24,149 bases of DNA from positions 1 to 24,149 of the IMG/VR virus record IMGVR_UViG_3300030450_001844, one strand, 5' to 3'. The notes beneath the pieces are model-generated. The model was given only the letters and a program-made list of their open reading frames with translations. It ran no database searches and was not told the DNA's origin. Position numbers and translations under genes: made by a program. This stretch comes from a virus. Shown piece after piece: positions 21,101 to 24,149 of this stretch; positions within the stretch are counted from its first letter, which is position 1; each line of letters begins with the position of its first letter.

Positions 21101-23805
21101 CACAAAACCCTGTGTTTGCTGTAAAGAATGGAATAATTGACTCCCTTACGATTCAACTCAGAGCAGGCGTAGGCATCCATAAATCAGGGGCAGCTATTAT
21201 TAAAAGTGTTACTAAAGCTGCGTTCAATATTGAGGATAGGTTGGCTACTTCAATGCAGGAGTCTGCTGGATTGGGTGGAAATTTCTACCAGAACAGGCAG
21301 ATAAAACGGATACAGGAACAATTAGCTGCGAAGAAGCAAACAGGTGCAGTGCTAATTGAGGATGCTATGAAGCTGAATGATATAGCTGGAATATTAAACA
21401 AAAGCGTATGGGACAAGGTAAGAAATGTTGCCCCTGCTTTTGGTTCTGCTATAGAACAAGCACCTAGATTGGCTGTTGCTAAGAAGTCATTGATTAAACA
21501 AATAGGAAAGAAAGAATATGACAGATTATTTAATGAACTTTCCTTAGGTGATTTTAACAGAGAAATGAGAGAAGGTTGGAGAAGGGTATATGACGTTGAT
21601 GGCAGAAGGGTGGATACATCGATAATAGATACTAATTCTAAGGGCTTTGCACAGTCTGTGGAGTTTCAAAGGGCTGCGTCTAATGGAATAGAAGCATCAC
21701 TGGACTTTGCTAGGGGTGGAGAGCAAATACGAAAGTGGAATGAATACTTTTTGTTTTTAAATGCATCTATGGAGGCTGTAAAAATGCCGTTTAGATCATT
21801 AGGGGTTAATTTATTTCCAGTAATCAAACCAAGGGTTAGGGGAGCAATGGGAAAGCCAGGGAGAAAAGGAGGAGAAGATGTATTTGAATGGGGGAGCCCT
21901 ACTGAACAGATGGATCATTATATAAATGAAGCTACTAGAATCTTGAGTTTAGGTGCATTGGGTAAGCGTTCTACTGGGGTTACTGGTAGGGTGTTCGATG
22001 ATGTGTCTGGAGGACCTAAAGCTGCAGCGTTACGTATGGGGGCTGCATTGAGTACATACATGTTGATACAGAATCAATGGAACAAGCAATTTGAGTTTAA
22101 TGGAACCCCATTGTATTACGACATACCTTCTTATATCCGATATAATTCCTTGATATTTATGTTGCCTCCTGATAAAGATGAGAATGGGGATGTTATTATA
22201 GACCCTGCTACAGGAAGACCGAAGCTTAATTATATTGTTGCACCTCACAAGTTACGTGAATGGAATATGTTATTTCAGACTGCTACGTATATTGATGAGG
22301 CTACTGATGAAGATGTACCTATGGATAAAGCGAAGTTTTTTAAGGAGTTAGGTAAAAGTACAAGTCCTTTAGATATAGAAAATATAATTCCTTTACCAGA
22401 GGCAGTTAATGTAGCTTGGGAAGAGCTTAGTGGTCGAGATCGTTATTTCGACAGAGATATAGTTGATCCTGATTTACAGGAGTTACCTCCAGAAGATCAG
22501 TATAGCAAGTATACATCTAAAACGGCTAGGAACTTAGCTGGTGCTATTGATGATGTATTGCCTGATGGGTTACCAGTACCTGAGTTTTTTGAAGAATTGG
22601 TTACTAGTCCTCAGAGGTTAGAGCATTTATATGAGAACATATTTGGAACTATTGGTAGAGAGTCTTTAAATGCGTCAGATCATGTTATAGATGTTTTTAG
22701 GTCGTTAAGAGGCATTGAACCTAGGGCCATGCAGCAGAATGTTGCTGAATTCAGGGATACTATGACTCCAACTGAACGTAAGGAGTTCATAGCTTCTTTG
22801 TCAGAAGAGGATTATGCTGAATTTCGGAAGGAAATGAAAGAAGCTGAATCAACCACTCCTATTTATGATGCTTTAAAACGATCTTATTATCCACAAAGAG
22901 GTGGTGGTTTAAGGGAATTGGCTAGGTCTGAGACTCAAAAGGCTTTTCCTGATATAGATCAGGATGCTACCTATAAGGCAGGCAAGCAGGCTGCTAAGGA
23001 CAGGCAGGCTATTAAATTCAAACAGGACAAAGATGATGATCAGTTATCTTTATTCTTGTCTAAGGGTAGGGGTAATGGAATGACTCCTAAAGAATGGATA
23101 GAAAGTCGTTCTGCTAACTGGGCTCTTTACAGGTATGATATTGATCGCCTTTCAGAGGAATATCCAGGTTCTATTTATGCACAGCCTAAAGAGGCTAGAG
23201 AGGCTTATTATCAGTCTATAAATACAATAGCTGGTAATATTGCTGACATGCGAGATGCTGCTGATGTTGCTCTAGCTGGTTATTATGCTATCGAGCCACC
23301 TAGTGATGATCCTACTAATGTTGAATGGAATAGGTATTTCTCGGCTTTAGATGAGTATGTTGATGCTCTTAGGGTTTCTTCTGAGGCAAAGGGTGATGAG
23401 GTTTATGCTAACTTCATTAGACGAAGAGAGGCTAATGATTCCGACACTGTTAAGAGTTATTATCAGGCAAGGAGATTAATGTCTACTTATTGGAATGTTG
23501 GCAGAGATGTTATGGAGTTATATCCTGGGTTACAACAAGGTGCTGAACGATTCCAGTCTATGTGGGATGAGTATTTGAATGCAGATAGTATAACTAAGTC
23601 TAGACTCAGGGAGACTAATCGTTACATCAAAACTATGGTTAATAGGCGTAATGTTATGAGGAGAAACATGATTATACAGGATGCTTTAGCTAATGATGGC
23701 AAGGCTATTCTTGAAACTACGTTGATTTTTTGGCATGGTGAGGATTATTATAGAAGTCCTATAACTAGAGAAGGTAGGGCTTATTATTCTAAGATGTATG
23801 AATAA
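18157..23805 (+). CDS. Giant virion or polyvalent protein, 1882 residues
   Basis: The longest gene here, a single open frame of 5.6 kb. The N-terminus has Gly/Ala-rich hydrophobic stretches (about 180-275), possibly membrane-seeking. The middle is helical and charged. At about 984 is NPVFAVKNGIIDS, and from about 1300 comes 'WNKQFEFNGTPLYYDIPSYIR' leading to a Leu/Pro-rich block. These two segments resemble, from memory, the large polyvalent protein domain LPD38 found in phage proteins that enter the cell with the DNA. The C-terminus is acidic and helical and contains QLSLF (1629-1633). I see no transglycosylase, RNA polymerase or protease motif. Likely an ejected internal protein. It starts by TAATG overlap, with AAGG about 15 bases upstream. 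Confidence 0.6.
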   Translation: MSMQNNNMNDPSVWDRFMPALQQAGGTLGQAGGQAFEGFVNLPGIKQGLGLIEGVSEKAVNPFVSQIIAGSPIQGITKDPERRWEAFKTPDGGISWSAVAQANPFSLLARGIGGVARENIPSLQNFRLAPQNTIKAQRLRDEEARREAELGRQLTGRELRMMEQEMYALPKHVRGALQEAPFLAIPPTAAIRASSAAARTGTAISKLGKAAPVAKAGLKGAEAGLYPFQVLEKGAEKALKLPIKGTAKGLGFVGAKTGVTPAAVAAFRAGARKVGREARAAEIIEGSAGKYQPGQWQWDPKARKSKGDWDELEEALRRNEELFTDPNADIIRGHIKKFGRGFDDLNISNMQLVPNAAKAKAIEAGRKAKQTWTSEDYDKVVRVDADIERLKDTPVYEEIPTDPDVAMKVGGALERDVLRQIGMEVPDVGPGRYNSLPDTRDASAIRREANDVFNESPEMDVDEAFAASEARLYGREGENWFKDEYISLQNPREADMGYRVYKSVRDGFGNNVETPFNTGIDAIRNAVRSGAIRNTANKMVGKTAAEKIDNAVKSVTKKFPAHTADVFVTNIMKFWDGQFGTRILQDYLSEAARNRAGHPGSATAFGSQYLAKKIVSLGDLIPRVTGSASARGGDRWINFHVSEIQPLLQVGIATSDIEKRLFAKVWLRHYGNAKKIATAEGENLAKNFSVPQYFDKKTGLKHTDDNAYKHIGIKAKGQSQLDADIDMLRNWDDNNWWLQQTNDVTGDLYSQAQIDAARKGMLRTSKMYAEERVGLLREGIISPADYENFRKWKFYSPTKVLDNRLSEEYVAIKNYAGRKGNLSLLDREIYNLSQHSSQRKALPPIDEVLGQELIKNQLNIGKNKIMRQFINSGIPEELNLKEVTDQFFKIDPVTGKQVRSIYKTAKGKEVAKPLYDEKMKSGYLSYSKDGRIVVFGDAKGKAIPKVLWDSLNGPGGMALRSEWEAQHILKAANGFFRSVYTSQNPVFAVKNGIIDSLTIQLRAGVGIHKSGAAIIKSVTKAAFNIEDRLATSMQESAGLGGNFYQNRQIKRIQEQLAAKKQTGAVLIEDAMKLNDIAGILNKSVWDKVRNVAPAFGSAIEQAPRLAVAKKSLIKQIGKKEYDRLFNELSLGDFNREMREGWRRVYDVDGRRVDTSIIDTNSKGFAQSVEFQRAASNGIEASLDFARGGEQIRKWNEYFLFLNASMEAVKMPFRSLGVNLFPVIKPRVRGAMGKPGRKGGEDVFEWGSPTEQMDHYINEATRILSLGALGKRSTGVTGRVFDDVSGGPKAAALRMGAALSTYMLIQNQWNKQFEFNGTPLYYDIPSYIRYNSLIFMLPPDKDENGDVIIDPATGRPKLNYIVAPHKLREWNMLFQTATYIDEATDEDVPMDKAKFFKELGKSTSPLDIENIIPLPEAVNVAWEELSGRDRYFDRDIVDPDLQELPPEDQYSKYTSKTARNLAGAIDDVLPDGLPVPEFFEELVTSPQRLEHLYENIFGTIGRESLNASDHVIDVFRSLRGIEPRAMQQNVAEFRDTMTPTERKEFIASLSEEDYAEFRKEMKEAESTTPIYDALKRSYYPQRGGGLRELARSETQKAFPDIDQDATYKAGKQAAKDRQAIKFKQDKDDDQLSLFLSKGRGNGMTPKEWIESRSANWALYRYDIDRLSEEYPGSIYAQPKEAREAYYQSINTIAGNIADMRDAADVALAGYYAIEPPSDDPTNVEWNRYFSALDEYVDALRVSSEAKGDEVYANFIRRREANDSDTVKSYYQARRLMSTYWNVGRDVMELYPGLQQGAERFQSMWDEYLNADSITKSRLRETNRYIKTMVNRRNVMRRNMIIQDALANDGKAILETTLIFWHGEDYYRSPITREGRAYYSKMYE

Positions 23806-23813
23806 ATTTATTG

Positions 23814-23819
23814 TATAAT
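23814..23819 (+). promoter_or_regulatory. Possible promoter of the scaffold and capsid genes
   Basis: A perfect TATAAT lies in the only real gap (47 bases) of the late operon after the portal, just before the scaffold-like gene. No good -35 is visible at 16-18 bases, and TATAAT is easy to meet by chance in AT-rich DNA. An extra promoter here would make sense for the abundant scaffold and capsid products. Confidence 0.25.
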
Positions 23820-23852
23820 GGTAATAGCAAATTATAAAAGTAGAGGTAAATA

Positions 23853-24149
23853 ATGGTAAATAAGGCAGAACAACCAGAACAACAACCTATAGAAAGTCCT
23901 GTTAATACTACTGTGGATGTCACTGATCAGTTTAATGATGTGGATACACCACCTGATGGTAGTAATAGTGTGTCTGAGGCAGATGCATCGCCATCTACCG
24001 AGCCAGACACTGCTTCTACATCAGAAGGTACTGAACAGCCTTCTGTTGAGTCACCTCCCCCTGCTGCTGAGACTCCTGTAGCACAACCTCCAGTTGATGA
24101 TTTGGAGAAGCGAATACAGGAAATTGAACAACAGAATATTCAATATAGA
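23853..24149 (+). CDS. Scaffold-like protein (partial, runs off the right edge)
   Basis: The ATG at 23853 is preceded by AGAGGTAAATA. Ninety-nine codons are visible with no stop. The first 80 residues are acidic and rich in Glu, Pro, Ser, Thr and Gln with no hydrophobic core. A coiled-coil-like helix then begins (DLEKRIQEIEQQN). A disordered acidic start followed by a coiled coil is the pattern of phage capsid scaffolding proteins, which lie just before the major capsid gene. The capsid gene would be expected just outside the window. The call rests on composition and position. Confidence 0.55.
   Translation, partial: MVNKAEQPEQQPIESPVNTTVDVTDQFNDVDTPPDGSNSVSEADASPSTEPDTASTSEGTEQPSVESPPPAAETPVAQPPVDDLEKRIQEIEQQNIQYR

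Overview
The window is an AT-rich piece of a tailed double-stranded DNA phage, or a very similar provirus, in the standard bacterial genetic code. This rests on a block typical of tailed phages in one operon: terminase small subunit, terminase large subunit, portal, very large virion-like proteins and a scaffold-like protein. The host cannot be told from the sequence. No integrase, repressor, tRNA or bacterial housekeeping gene is visible. Both ends cut through plus-strand genes of late type, so the late operon probably continues off the right edge and, on a circular or permuted map, re-enters at the left edge.

Layout. (1) 1-264, plus: the C-terminal end of a gene that began outside the window. 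(2) 265-9948, minus: a tightly packed operon of about 22 genes, read leftwards. Nearest its promoter (9948 down to about 6600) are small accessory or early genes: zinc-binding proteins, a gp88-family protein, and a protein ending in a beta-clamp-binding motif. Then comes a DNA-metabolism block: a glutamine-rich protein that may bind single-stranded DNA, a RecB-like PD-(D/E)XK nuclease, a ParB-like DGQHR protein, a TOPRIM primase-like protein and a RusA-like resolvase. At the far end sit small genes including a 41-residue single-membrane-span protein and a holin-like protein, possibly for lysis. (3) 9949-11191: 1.24 kb with no convincing gene, packed with promoters, inverted repeats, a hexamer array, a 22-bp palindrome and a 40-bp alternating purine-pyrimidine tract. 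It lies between the two divergent operons. (4) 11192-24149, plus: the packaging and virion operon.

How it fits together. The leftward genes would replicate, recombine and resolve phage DNA, borrowing host enzymes such as the sliding clamp (inference). The rightward genes package DNA and build the particle. No DNA polymerase or helicase gene lies in the window. The early genes share an unusual, highly regular ribosome-binding site (GGAGTAACA then ATG). The late genes use ordinary AGGAGG-type sites or stop-start overlaps. Three genes shorter than about 45 codons are well supported: 1292-1417, 8070-8159 and 11639-11746.

The part most worth a second look is 9949-11191. On the minus strand it holds two copies of the same extended -10 promoter sequence about 1 kb apart, with a possible weak terminator between them. 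This would frame an untranslated leftward RNA of about 0.9 kb. On the plus strand, a possible late promoter is followed by three consecutive hairpin-forming repeats before the first late gene, which itself lacks a visible ribosome-binding site.
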